From positions 153,328 through 217,327 of the forward strand of contig JAANDG010000216.1 in assembly GCA_036852015.1 (NCBI GenBank): a stretch of 64,000 nt of DNA. The letters run 5' to 3'. The position numbers and the translations under genes were made by a program. The notes under the pieces are model-generated. The model searched no databases. It was not told the origin of the DNA and worked only from the letters and a program-made list of their open reading frames with translations. The DNA comes from Pelodera strongyloides. Its lineage: Eukaryota > Nematoda > Chromadorea > Rhabditida > Rhabditidae. This document shows positions 22,600-35,099 of this stretch, in pieces. Numbering within the stretch: the first letter of the stretch is position 1; every line of letters starts with the position of its first letter.

Positions 22600-24480
22600 A
22601 TTGTAAGATGTAGGGAAGTTTTTTTTTAGGATGGCGGGTAGAGAGAAACGATGTATTGTTGGCTAAGAACACTTGGTGACCATATGTTAAAATGTTAAAA
22701 TAGTAAAATGTTCGTAAAGTAAAAAAAACTTCTTCGTTTCGCCGGTAGTTTCCTTCGAGCAACTGGAAGCTCATTTTATGGTGACAACAATGACGCATTC
22801 GTTTTTTTAATCAAGCCGCTCAGATTTTGCCCGAAATGCCGTCTACCCTTCCCTCTGAGGCCGTATAAGTTTCCAAATTAAAACCAGCTTTATGACGTTG
22901 TCCGCACGCCTATTCTTCATAGGATTCGGGTTTTCATTAACGTTTAATTGTGAGTAATATTGGAGGTTTGTCCAAATAGAGAAGAAAGACGTTATCTTGG
23001 ATTTTGAGACGATCCTTTCAGTTATTCAACTCTTCCCCTCGCATATCATTGTGGTTTTTGCCACCGGGAGGAGATACCGTATTTTCATATTTATTATATT
23101 TGCTACTGTAGTTTGGTTGAGTAAATTAACATGTCATTCATGTTGTTTGTTTTTACTGACTTTCATCACATGACTTAATTACTTTATTTAAATGAGTAAT
23201 TAAAATTTACACCAGGAACTACAGAATGAAAAATTGGTATGTTTTGAAACTGCTGACTTGCGCCCATGCATGGTTAAGTCAGTACAAGTTAGCAAGAATG
23301 TACACGTGTTTATTTCGTACGTCTTTACGAAACACTGCAAGAGTTTCTGCAACTGGTGGACTTTCATGGATTAACTCGAACTTGCTCACTGAAATTGCAT
23401 TTTTTTTGTTTTATAAAAATCATAAGAACGCATAACTTAATTCTAAATGCAATGCGCTTTATTAGCCAGTCGCTATTTATTTTTCCGTTTTTTATTAGAT
23501 TCCTTCCCCCACTCATTTGATTTCAGGTGACTGATGTGCCAAATCCTATAAGCGGTTTTTGAAAATTGAGAATAAAAGAGGGAGAGAGAAATAGACAGAG
23601 AGAGAAAGAGAGAGAGAAAGGGAAAGGCTGAGATATTCTAGAGGGAGAAATGGAAGTATGAAAGCGTTCTTCGTATATAAAATATCTTGGACCACGTGCA
23701 CTTCTCGTCTGATTTTAGGGCACTAATATCTGTACATCTGTACTTCGCAACTCTTAATTAATCTGTAATGCTTTGGTGCTTGAAGTTGATTCTAACGACG
23801 TCACTTTGAAGATCCGCTTGCGAGCCGCATTGTTTCGGCACCCTCTCGTGCGAAAAAGAGAGATATCGGAAAAACGGCGCGCATACTTAGTGAAAATCGT
23901 GTGAGGTAGCAGTGCCATATCAAGCGGCGTGGTCAACCAACACTGTTCTTTTCGCAAACTCTTTTGCTTACAACGAGAAAATTGGCGTGCAAGCGGCGTG
24001 CAGTTTGCACGCCATTCCCATTTCGCGTGCATTTTTCCACATCGCCACGTTGTCAAATGCAATTTGCACACCGTTGTCACGCGACACTCCGAGTTACGTC
24101 AGTGTCCACCAAAACTTATAAAACAGTGTACCTTTGGAAACCTATCGGTTCTGCTGTGTCTATGTAACTCGATACGAAGTCAGTTCCCACGCAGACCTCG
24201 CACAATTAAGCAAATCAATTTGATGCGCATATTATTTATATATTTATGAAAAACCACCGGCACTTTTAAATTTATACTTTATTAGAAATGCACTCTCTAA
24301 AAAAATTGGGGCTAAAACACGATTTTTAACTCACAAATATTTTCGTACATTGGTCAGTTTTTACCAATGTTGTATCTGTTGTGTAGCCAAATCTTAAAAT
24401 GCTATCGTTCTCCGCTAATTTGACATTTATGGATATCCAAGCAACAGTGTTCACGTGTTAGAAAGCTTGCGCTGTGGTTA
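22600..24480. other. Intergenic; microsatellite and GC-rich patch
   Basis: No gene supported. A purine-rich GA microsatellite occupies about 23577-23630. About 23940-24090 has several copies of GCGTGCA/TGCACGC-like motifs suggesting a decayed palindromic repeat, but I could not define ends. Confidence 0.4.
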
Positions 24481-24486
24481 TTTAGA

Positions 24487-24947
24487 TACCAGCCGTTCGA
24501 AGAGCCCTATGGGCTCTTCTCCGACTGGAGGAATCGGCCTTCGGCCGATTGTTTCCCTATTTAAAAAAAGGATTCTACATTCTACGATTTAAAAAGTAAA
24601 CTCTCGTCTCTTTCTCCTCCAACACAATCAGACGTCTCTGATTGTGGAAACGTATAATAATCAGTTTGGATCACCACTCGACTAATGCCACCATGCAAAT
24701 TTGCTATTGAAGGTGCTGTATGTAGAGCAGAGGATCATCCTCGTCATAAGCTAGCATAGCTCAGCAGGTAGAGCGTTGGACTGTGAAGCGAGAGATTGCG
24801 TGCTGCTGTGGGTTCGAATACCGCCAGCGGCAAAGATTTTGTATGTTCCCATTCGATTGCGAATCGAAAATTTTCTTTATGAAAGGATTTCGTTGCGTGC
24901 ATACAAACAAAAGACCAAGTAAACTCTTCTCCTTTATATAATAAGAT
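24487..24947 (+). repeat. tRNA-derived dispersed repeat, copy 2
   Basis: Inverted partner of 8193-8639. On the plus strand the order is GAGCCC hairpin, CGGCCTTCGGCCG hairpin, a 100-bp conserved spacer with TCTGATTGTGG, the tRNA-like block at 24750-24832 (A-box TAGCTCAGCAGG, B-box GGTTCGAAT), and a CTTCTCCTTTATATAAT end. The B-box has a changed base and the anticodon stem is unpaired, so no functional tRNA. Confidence 0.65.
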
Positions 24948-25270
24948 CCTGCATCTTCTGGCTTCCTTAAAAGTATCACAATTCAGAATTCAGCAATAAT
25001 AACGTGTTTCTGAGTTGTTCACTTCTGAAAGTGAACTAATTCAGTAGGCGGTTGTATATAAAATATGATCGCGGGCATGAATAATGGAGTTTCATGTAGA
25101 AGTTTGACGTGCTTTGTGGCTTTGTCCGAGCTCAATGATCCTTTTGATTATAAAATGATTTTCTCTACTCCCTGCATTTTTTTACAAATGAACATTGCTT
25201 ACACTCATCGGGCTCACTTACAGGGTCCACACCTCTGTGTTTGCGGCACAGATACTCTATCTCTTCTAAT

Positions 25271-27837
25271 ATGCATCTGCTGACTACCGTACTCTTACTG
25301 TGCTTCATCTGCCTTTCATGCATTCATGCGGGCACATGGTTGGCATTCAGCGAGCCCAATTTTAAAGGTAAGAAAAGTAATTTTGGGTCATCTTCTTTAT
25401 CAGATAACTCCAAGAGCACTGATGTGAGTAGCGCCATCATTCGGATTGATGGCCGCGATCAAGGGCTGAAAGCGAAAAAAGACGACCACTTTTTTGTGCA
25501 TAGATAGCAGAAAAGTGAGCCGGCACGCAGGCATGAATTTGTCTATTTTTGGCCCAGCTCAATGCACCCTTGAATCTTGAATTCATTTGCATACATTTTG
25601 ATTGACTGATTGTGTATCAGAGGAGATGGATCTGCGGGAGGAGTTCAGTCGAGCAAGGAAGGCCCGTGACTACGGTAGAGAGGCCAGGGTGAGGAGCTAC
25701 ATCAACAAGTGCGAGCAAATGGTACGATAGTTGCTACTTCAATTGGGCCACGTCTTGTTGCATAAGCAACTCATGCATGTCAAGTGCTACAAGTGTGGCA
25801 ATAATCAAAATTGTAATGCATGTGCACATTAGAGTATTAGAGCACCCGTCATCGTGTGTTTGGTGTGTGTAGCGTATTCGGAGGAGTTCGGTGAGCAGAA
25901 AGCGATGAGCGGAATGCGTGGAAAATGAGCGGAAGGGACACCATTTATAAAAATAAAAATAATTTATTGCACATTCTATACGTAATATAAGTGTGCAACA
26001 TTATGAAATGATGGAAAAAAGATTGGCAAATAGAAAATGAAAAATTAGAAATTAGAAATGGCAATTAGAAATGATGCGAAAAGCCAAGTTTGGCAATTAG
26101 GGAGCCAGTAATAAGGCGTGGAGACGAAGCCTGGGGCCGCTTGTCTAGAAAAACTTTATGAGTAAAAAGAGAAGAACTTGTTCGCTCACCAGTTACAGTC
26201 TTGCGTAATTCTACTGATCATTGTTCAGTATTGATTAGAGATCATTTTTCTTCAGGCGCAGGGTCATTTCAACGGCAAAGCACTTCGAGTGGACGAGCAT
26301 TTGTGTAGACTGTTGCTGGCTTCGGTACGTTTTCTTATTATATATTGCAAAATGGAGTTGATGTCTGTAATTTTTAATGAGTATAATAAATATATTGTTG
26401 TTCGAGTTCACTCTGTAACAATTATTGTAATACGCCATGCTTGGGATATCGCATCACATTAACATATTTTTTTCTGTGTCTTCAAGCGAAACAAGAATAA
26501 TTTTTTTAGAAGTACAGGGGTCACTATTGACGGTTTAAAGTTTAAATGCGAAGAATACCACAAATACAACGCGAAACTTTGGCCGGTGCGCGGCCTACAA
26601 AAAACGGGCTGGGCCCAGATGTGGCGGCCCACCCATTTCCGGCCTGAGGCCATATTCACCACTCAATTCCCCACGGGGATTTACCCGTCTATTTATCTGC
26701 GTGTCTCACTACAATACTATATTCGGTCCCCAGGGAAAATTTCCCCGAAGGTATCGGAGTGGTGAATATGGCTCTGGTGTCGGCCGCGCACCGGCGCACG
26801 GCAATCCTCATACTTCGTGTGTATTTTTGTTCGTACCTGGCCTACACCAGGCCCACATCAGGCGCACCAGTTCTGTTCCCTGTACGGGCGAGGTGTAGGC
26901 GGCCCACCTTTTTCGGGCACAGTGTAGGCCGCGCACCGGCCTTAAGTTTCCTCAGTGAAAGAGCTAGTGTACATAGTAACCTTTGTAGGAAAACTAACTA
27001 CAATCGCTCTTCAATACAACAACGTTTGAATGCAACAATACCCACTGTGCTCCATGTACGCCATGCTATATAAATGTTTGCTGTAAACTATTCTACTTCT
27101 TTTGTTTACACACTGCGTCCCCTATAACGTACCTACTACCTACTGTATTACCGATTTTCCAAGTATTTTTTAAGTTCGATATTTAAAAGATCAATAAAAC
27201 TTTTGTTATTCTGTGTTCATTGAGTACTTGATTTTACCTTTATTGAACAAAACCAATAGTGTCCTAGCTCAGCTCGGCTGATATTCCCTCAAGCCAGCTG
27301 CGAGATCGGTGGAAGTTCTCGAAACTTGGTCGGGATGTGGATTCAGGCGACCGGACGACATCGCACTCACTATATGACTGTATTATATCCACTGTATTAA
27401 TGATAATTCTGAAACGTAAGCCTACATGCTCAGGCATTGTTTTCTCTGGCCTTGCATACATTTTCCGGGATGCATTGAATCCGTACGTTATTTATCTCAA
27501 CTTATTCAAATTAACCTGAAATAAAAGGGTGTAGATTAGTATTTGTGCTCATTTTTGATAGGATCGTCGTGTGGGAACGGCACATGGATTCTTTGACTGT
27601 GTCTTTCTTAGATCTACTTTCATCTTCACTCCAGATTATTGGTACGTCGCATTCGACTTACATTAGTTAGGCGTTGTTGATAACCGTCACAAATGCCTTT
27701 TTGGACTAACCTACTCGTTTTTGCGAGTACTAAAGCAAGGATGCTTGTTTGAGAATTATGAAAGATGTGCAAATTACTTAATTTCATTTAGAACTATTCA
27801 GGTTCGCCGGATGATGAACGCGGAACCATCAACCTAA
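25271..27837 (+). CDS. Small secreted protein, unidentified (5 exons)
   Basis: Exons 25271-25367, 25621-25721, 26256-26324, 27612-27641 and 27802-27837 join in phase to 110 aa. Residues 1-20 (MHLLTTVLLLCFICLSCIHA) are a signal peptide. The mature part is basic and helical (EEFSRARKARDYGREARVRS) with Cys in INKCEQM and HLCRLLL, and ends RRMMNAEPST. All acceptors are good (GTATCAG, TTCTTCAG, CTTTCTTAG, TATTCAG). Exon 4 could instead start at 27562 with a different tail, and reading through the first donor gives a 78-aa ORF. No family recognised. Confidence 0.5.
25922..26250. other. Intronic AT-rich sequence
   Basis: Short repeats of GAAATTAGAAATGGCAATTAG-type motif (degenerate, about 12 bp) at 26040-26100; nothing else seen. 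Confidence 0.4.
26574..26949. mobile_element. GC-rich terminal-inverted-repeat element
   Basis: Left end AAACTTTGGCCGGTGCGCGG and right end CCGCGCACCGGCCTTAAGTTT are near-perfect inverse copies. The interior has further GGCCTACA/TGTAGGCC pairs. The 26646-26774 MITE is inserted inside. Located in an intron of the 25.3-kb secreted-protein gene. Confidence 0.75.
26646..26774. mobile_element. Nested palindromic MITE (GAGGCCATATTCACCACTC)
   Basis: 129-bp copy of the family at 5593-5772, ends GAGGCCATATTCACCACTC and GAGTGGTGAATATGGCTC. It interrupts the GC-rich element 26574-26949. Confidence 0.75.
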
Positions 27838-27848
27838 TTAATCAAAAT

Positions 27849-29782
27849 ATGCTTTATCATGGGTTGGTGATTTACTTTCAAGTTTGAAAGGCCGAGTGAG
27901 TATTCCGCTGCTGAAGATACATAGGAACTCTGTTAAGATCTTCTTTTTTGGGATGCAAATGAAAAGTAGCTACGCGTCGTATGGCTGGAGCTTGTTGAGT
28001 TATTAGAAGTGTATTTAATTTGGTCGTTTCAGCGCAGCCGTAGCGCTCCTTCCCGTATGTTTCTTTTTGTGTGGCGGAAAGAAGAAAAATGATGCGCAGA
28101 CGAACACAGCCGTTACTGGGGTGAGAATTGGATATTTTTGCAATAATCAAATTTACAAACTAAGGAAATAGTTGCACTATCATATACATACTTCTTGAAT
28201 AGCGCGCCACGACATTTTATTGTTAGAGTCACAAAAATCTTTCTTTCAGCCAGCAACAGTAGGAGACGACACAGCGAAAGCAGGTATATATATATATTTA
28301 TCTGATTGTATACCGTAAGCCTTAGAGTACTATTGGCAGACGCTATTGGCCTATTGGTAACATTCGTAGGTACAAGGTTCAATTGTTATTTGAAGAGCGT
28401 CTGGACATTTTCCTTTTTTCGAAGCAGGATGAATGATATCAAGTGAATGTCAGTACCTTACCGAATGACTTTATCTTATCATTCCTCAGCTCCATCTACC
28501 GGTGGTAAGGCTGGCGGTAGTCACAAGGAGGCTCCGAAGGATCCAGGAACTGCGTCGGCAAATAAGGACAAGAAGAGCGAAGAAAAGAAGACCGAGGAAG
28601 CTACAAAGGTAGCGGCTTCATATACTGCGAATTTCGCTCGATCTCGTGTTATGAGACTTGAATAAGATCGTATACTCATCTTATTCGATAAGCAACTTTT
28701 CATTTCGCCAAATGTATCCATCGCTGCAGTAAAATACAAGATTACTGGACAATGTACCTTTAAACTGTGATTATGACTAGACGTCATAACTAAAGTGATT
28801 TAGACGACAGAGAAGAAGGACGGCAAAGAAACACCTGAGAAATCGAAAACAAAAGAAGCCGACAAGGAGAAGGATAAAGAGAAAGAGAAGGAAAATAAGG
28901 TAGTATTTTCATTTTCCCACTCCATTTATAGTTTATAGTTGAGTGGAGCAGGAATATCCGTAGGCTTCTTCGGACTCTACGAAACGTTGTCACTATATGT
29001 GGTAAGTTAAACAGGGGTTCGACTGATGAACCAAATACTTGTTTACTTGACAGAATTATCAAAATGCAAACTTTCAGGATAAGGAGGAGAAAAAGGAAGA
29101 AAAGGAGAAGAAAAGTAAAGCGGATGATAACAAGAAGGATCCACCACTATCACCGGCAGTCGAGTGTGTATTCTCACAAAGCATTTATAGATATCCAAAT
29201 AGCATAAATACACAGGAAAGTGAGAAGCCGATATGTGCCCGGTTATCTTCAGGAAAACCCTGATATGTGCCCGATCGCGTCCCAAAATGTGCCCGAACAC
29301 AAACAATCCGGCACATTTTAGGAAAAGGCCCGGAATTATTTCAAAAAACCCGATACCTGCCCGACTATTTTTTAAAAGCCCCGATATGTGCCCGATATAT
29401 GCCTGATTATTTAAGGGATTTGATGGGGCACATATCGGGGTTTTCAATTTTCCATGCACTAGAGTATCCTCTATCCATCAATTCATTATGTATGTCTATT
29501 TCAGCGCCAAGAGTCTTGGTCACTTTCTGCCCAAGGATGGTGAGGTAGGTCTACAATGTTTGATTATATCCAAATATTCTTAAAACCATCACAAGTAAAC
29601 ACGGAAAAAGCTGGACACATCTTACATACCGCCTGGCGACTGGTACTAACATACTTACATAATTCCTAAACATGTTTCTGTTTTTTTTTTCCATTCAATA
29701 ATTTTAGGGAGAAGGCGCTGGTGAGGGTGAATATGAGCAGGTTAACTGGGACAACGGAGAGAACACAAAGAAGAATAAATAA
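27849..29782 (+). CDS. Lys/Glu-rich membrane-anchored protein (8 exons)
   Basis: Exons 27849-27862, 28033-28120, 28250-28283, 28490-28608, 28804-28899, 29078-29163, 29505-29544 and 29708-29782 join in phase to about 183 aa. A short N-terminal hydrophobic segment (AAVALLPVCFFLCGG) is followed at once by KKK. A long cytosol-like tail is almost all Lys, Glu, Asp, Thr and Pro, and the acidic end is GEYEQVNWDNGE then NTKKNK. The layout suggests a single-pass or signal-anchored protein with a disordered tail. The 5' end is uncertain: an upstream exon at 27584-27641 joined to 27802-27862 also fits and would give 218 aa. I do not recognise the family. Confidence 0.6.
29222..29450. repeat. Degenerate tandem repeat, CGATATGTGCCC unit
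   Basis: The motif (C)CGATATGTGCCCG recurs about seven times with variable spacing, and in inverse orientation near 29431 (GGGGCACATATCGGGG). Lies in an intron of the Lys/Glu-rich gene. Confidence 0.7.
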
Positions 29783-29789
29783 TAGAAAG

Positions 29790-32700
29790 AAAGAGGATGT
29801 GATTAATTATATGCACGATAAACAATTCACTTCTATTTTTTTTTTGCTGTATTTCTAAATGCACTGGATCGTGGTGACTTGCTCTTCTAGTATAGAAACA
29901 GTGTTTGATTCCTTGGTCGTGTTGCTTTTATTCAGTTACAGTGTATTGTCTATAGGTCTCGTCATCTATTTTAATTCTGACCAAATTAGGGTTGTAGTCA
30001 AAGCATAAGTATGGACTTCCTTCAAAATTATCTCTAATCTCCACTCAAGCAACGGCTCAAACAATGCAGCTGGAGACTGACACTATTATGTTTCCTTTTT
30101 TGCTTCAAAATGATCCCATCAATGGAGCAAAAAACAGCCTACCACGGACATGTCTGCTGGTCCGTCAACCCAGAGACATCATTCAGACTGTGGAGGTGAG
30201 GAGACGGCTCGGCGTTTATCGAGAGAATATCTAACCTCCAGCAGACAGCTGGAGATGCAGGCCGGTCAAAAATGGACTCAGAATGGACAAAGGGGGGGGG
30301 GACGAGTGTATAGGTGACAGACTGTCATAGCTGCGCAATAGTGTAGAACGTACGAGGGTGCCAGACATCCACATAATGGGAATGTAGGATGTCCTGGACA
30401 AAGCCGAGGTGAAGCTTGGCGACTAAAGTGACCAGAGCCGCAGACGCAACGCAGAAGAAATTTATGCTGATGAGCTAAATTTGAATATTAGACTATAGTT
30501 GGCATCGATCACTAATTGATCTTTTCGCATCCCTGTGTTATCTTCTGTGTTTAACTATAGGAAATGAGTTGTTTGGAACACCTTTCAACGGGATGTAATT
30601 AATAAAAGATCCATTATAGATCGTGCGATAGATCCATTTTTTATCTATGGAAAAAGGGCATTTGAGACTGTTTCAGTATTCGATAACATTGCGTACCATA
30701 GAAAAAGCTTCTTTAGCAGTGAATGACAGATAACGTAAATGATGTCGGATTTGTTATACAAATGGAATCGTAAGTTATATGCTGAATTGCTAAACATACA
30801 ACTCTAAATGTTTTTAAGTAAGGCTCAATTTAATATTTGGCAATTCCTAAAATATTTTGTAATGCATTACGTAATTCCTTTTTTTTTCTCCCAAGGCGTG
30901 CTTAGCGCGATTGCACTTTCGTAGTCCCGTTCCTTTCTAGTTTCTCTAGTTTCTATGGGAATTGGATTTTGTGATCTCTTGTGCCTATCATAACAACTGA
31001 CTGAGAAGAAAATTGAAGTTTGTGTGCTGACCGAGTTATAATGCTGGGTTTCCCGGGTGAAAAGTATAAATACACCCTAGGAGAAAGTAAGATGCATATT
31101 CTGCTATATCTACAGTCTCTACTTTCATACCTAAACACTGATATTTCACAATATAATTAGTTGAATCTCGTTGGATTTCATGATTTTGAGCTCACCTTTA
31201 ATAATGAACCCTTCTTTAATTCCATTAATTTTCATGTATTCTATTCGATATCAAACGTAATACATTCGCTTGCATTACGCCATTTCTCATGAAATTGTAC
31301 GTGGGGCACAGTGTTGCCCACGCAATTTCCAATAGGCACACATTTAATAATAATATTGGGAAAAAATTACGTCCGCATTCCATAGAACATCGGAAAAAGA
31401 AGACAATAATGAATTAGACTTTTTATTACAAAACAATCACAAATTATGCTGCCTGCAGAAGGACGGTTGTTTGCAAACCCTGTTACTTCAGTTCAATGCC
31501 CTTCATAGGAAATGGGTGAACCCATTTGGTGACGGTTCACTGTTTTTTTTCGTGGGCCTGCCCATTCGGTGCCAACTCGTGACCAATTTGTGACCAAGTC
31601 TCATCGAAAACCGTCATGCCAAGTGGTCAGGAACCAGTTACGAACCAGTCACCAGATGGTTTTTCCGGTAAAAACTATATGGTAATGGGCCAAGAGCGGT
31701 TTTTCTGCGGTTTGAGAAATTAATCCGTTTTCCTGTCTTTGTCTTGAAAAAGTAGTTGCTGGTGAGTAATTCCTCACAACGTGAAAATCTCACTCCGACT
31801 GGCTAACATAAGCAGTGCAACAAAGCTTCGTGTCCATCGGTTTAGAAAACAAGGTCGATGAACGTTTAGAAGAAACATTTACGTTGACTAATTCTTGTAC
31901 ACCCCTCCTAATACTTTCCCCAAACACAGTTGTTGCGATCTTGGATGATTTGTCCATCTCTTTAGCATAATAATTTAAGAAAAGGTTGTTTCTCATACCG
32001 TAAATTAGCAGTAGCCTATTTTTTTATTTGGAGCGTCTATATATAAAAAGTCAAATTAGCAAATTAATTCGAAGATGCAAGTCAAATGGATCTACATGGA
32101 TGATGCAACATTTTCAAAAAGGCGTTATTTATAATTGGGGTCGCATTGTTTAATTTATTCATCTCCTAATTTAATTTAATTAAATCAGGATGAAAAAAAT
32201 GATCATCGAATCATGTTTTGAAACTTTTTTGTATTTACGTAAGCAAATATATTTGGATGTTATTATTATCGTCGGAAATGATGTGATATGTCCTATACTA
32301 TACAACTATACTTATACATGACAACTGGCAGAATGCACGAGATAGACTTTTTTATAACACAATTTGCAAGTAAATAAACAATGTAAAATACAAGAACAGA
32401 AGAGAATACGGCATAAACCGCACTGTTTATTTTGTGTTACTTCACCACATATAACTTTCATAACTATGCCAAACTGGGAATTATTTCTATAGTGTACGGG
32501 AACTCTTGCCAGTAGTTGCACACCCTGTTGTGTTAGTTAATAAATAATAAATGAGTGCGTAATATTCCAACTCGTACCAGAGACTAGGTACACCTGGACA
32601 GTATTAATATTCCTATCAATAATAGTAAGACTAAACCTAGAGCCTTGTTGACCGCCACGTGCGGGCATAGTTTGTAGGCTTTTGCGTTGTTTTGTGGGTG

Positions 32701-34360
32701 ATGCAATAACGTGCTCCGTTCGGCTCAGCCTTCGCATTGCCCGCTCTAGTCACGCTCGCAAACACAGCCGATGACTTGGTCGATAAATGCAACGAGAATA
32801 GGCCTTGCATCAGCCAAAGGCCTATTTAAGACCTCCATCCGACCCAGGTATAACAGTCAGTTCAACTTTCAGAACCCTTTGGAACTCATTATCAGTTTGT
32901 CCTTACCTCTTGACACGTCCTATGTAGAATATAAAAGGTTAAAGTTAGACCCGTAAAAGGTTAGGGTTAGACTCAGTAAATTTTACATTTGTAAACGTGT
33001 GATTAGGTTTATACTTTCATGTAACATATCTTATTTTTAACATAAAAATAATTGTCTATATTCTATTAAATATTATACCCACTGGTAAATTACAAAGTTC
33101 AGCGGTTCTGTCACTAGGTACGGTACTAGGCTTGGTCGAATCCTTCTTGATCCTTTCCTTAGCAATGACCTTACACTTTGTAAGGCCCAGCGTACTGCGT
33201 ACTGTAATCTAATAAAAGTACACGACTTTCATTTTTCCTTTCAAAATTAATAACATCGCATTATTGTATTTCAAAACTGTTATTGTTGTCAATTGTATGG
33301 GATGTCGGCGTCTGCACAAAAAATATAGTATGTAGTTCAATTAGATTTTATCAAAATTTAATTTTCCACACATCAATTTCCAATTGTCAGCGAGGAGTGG
33401 TAATTTGCCGATGTGTATTTTGAGTTTGGCTTCATTTTTTTTTGCTGTTTTTCACAAAATCTCTGTTGCTTATTGAAGCTTTTTATTCACTTCTGTTCTG
33501 TATTCTTTCATTATTTATTCTGCCTGTGCATTATTTTTCACTCAAGTCAGTAAACATTCCATTTCAAACTGGATAAACGCTTTCATTGAAAACTATTGCC
33601 GTGTTGTTCTTTATGTATGTGGAAATGAGATGATAATGATTCACTTTTTTTCGTAATCATTTCGTCGACAGTAATGATTTCCTTTATCGGATTTCAATGA
33701 AATTATGGGAAAACATTTGTTTAATACCCTCTTGTTTAAATAATTCATTTCTATAAACATTTTTATTACAAAATCATCGATCTTATTAAGTAAGTAGCAA
33801 GTTTTATTAAGTAGGTAGCAAGTGAGAACTCTGTCCCTTGATAATTACAAAACACATATTTTTTGTATATTTTCTGATAATTAGCAAGTTTTGCTTTTTT
33901 TCCGGCAGCCATTCAACATATAGACTGTACATAGATTCTATGCGAAAACTGAATCACAATCGTTGCAGCAACTTTTATCTCCCTAACCTAAGCTCTTAAC
34001 TATTAGCTCTTTTAGTTCTTTTTTTTTGTGTTTCACTAGCTTAATTTTTAAAGCACATCTTCTCAAAGTTTACTTAGTTTTTATCCTTATTTTTGTATCC
34101 ACACGTTCTATAACTTTTTATTTAGGCATTTCCTTATCGCCTTTACATTTTAGTTTTATTTCTCATTTATTGCCCCCGCCGCATGTAAAGTCAGACTGCT
34201 GATTTTTTGATTTCTGATTTTCTCCGCAACTCTCCGCTTTTTTCATTAAGTCTGCTTGTCTGGCCCAAATAATGAGATCTCATTTTGTCCAATGATTTTT
34301 AAAGAGCGACACATTCGAGTCCGACTTCAGTGGCAGATGCTTATCTTTTCATTCCGGGGA
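29790..34360. other. Long intergenic region, no gene supported
   Basis: AT-rich, with a G10-type run at about 30291-30301. About 30090-30450 is less AT-rich and looks like a decayed repeat I cannot assign. A GGTGAC-rich repeat occupies 31480-31690. No exon chain with consistent phase was found. Confidence 0.45.
31480..31690 (+). repeat. GGTGAC-rich dispersed repeat, copy A
   Basis: Contains TTTGGTGACGGTTCACTG, then several GTGACC/GGTCA half-sites. Related sequence lies at 37655-37800 (inverse), 40290-40350 (partial) and 53995-54090. Likely a palindromic mobile-element family. Confidence 0.55.
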
Positions 34361-34367
34361 TACTTCT

Positions 34368-34658
34368 TTAGAGGATACCTAATTTCTTTTCGTATTGTAT
34401 GCAAATTTCCGCGTCGTCTTTGTGTACCGCTGTGACGGCCACGTCTAATGTGATCAGTAGTTTCATAACAAAAATATCAAAGTCATCAGGTAATAAGTCA
34501 TTGACGTTGCCTCTTTCTCTTCGTATTCGGTATATTCCTCGTTATCAGTCGGGGTCTACACGACCACGAGGTTTGGCAAAAACTAGCACGTGGTGTCCAG
34601 ACAAAAATATAGCTATCGCAACATTCCAGTTCTTCCACAACTGAGTTATTTGAGCAAT
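34368..34658 (-). pseudogene. Possible interrupted exon, unidentified
   Basis: After a TTGAACAG acceptor, an open frame from 34658 reads IAQITQLWKNWNVAIAIFLS, continues HHVLVFAKPRG, then meets two adjacent stops (34547-34542). The same frame stays open another 50-odd codons with ordinary composition (LPDDFDIFVMKLLITLDV) to a stop at 34368. The tandem stops suggest a decayed gene piece, but the opposite strand is also open here, so coding direction is unsure. No family recognised. Confidence 0.3.
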
Positions 34659-35099
34659 CTGTTCAAACAAAGAATATAAAGACACGATGTAATAAATATC
34701 CGAAATAATGTGAGCGTAGAATATGCCATGTTATAGATATTCGTAACTTAGATAGTAGATAGTAACCAAGAAATTGCCCTAGGAAATTGCCCTTGACGTT
34801 GAGCTTGCTTCGTAATCAGAATAAATACCACGTGGTAGTTTTTTTTTTGCCTAGCGTGGCGTAGTACCCTGTAATGTATTGTGTCGCTAGAGAACTAGTC
34901 GGTGTCTCATAAACTTCAGATGAGCAATCAAATTACATAGTTTGTTATCGCACTCTTTTTGAGTCTCGCTGATCTTACTTGCGCTTTTTCGAGTATAAGC
35001 ACTTGTTAGCTAACTATCAGCTAATACATTATGACATCACAGCTCCGTAAACTAAAACATGTGGCTATCGTTCTTTTGTGCTTTGTAATGTGAAAGGCT

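Noticed and set aside
25271..25507. Unspliced 78-aa secreted ORF with a beta/gamma-crystallin-like WLAFSEPNFKG motif
   Set aside because: A strong GTAAGA donor interrupts the motif, and splicing to 25621 gives a phase-consistent longer protein; the crystallin pattern also lacks its acidic residue.
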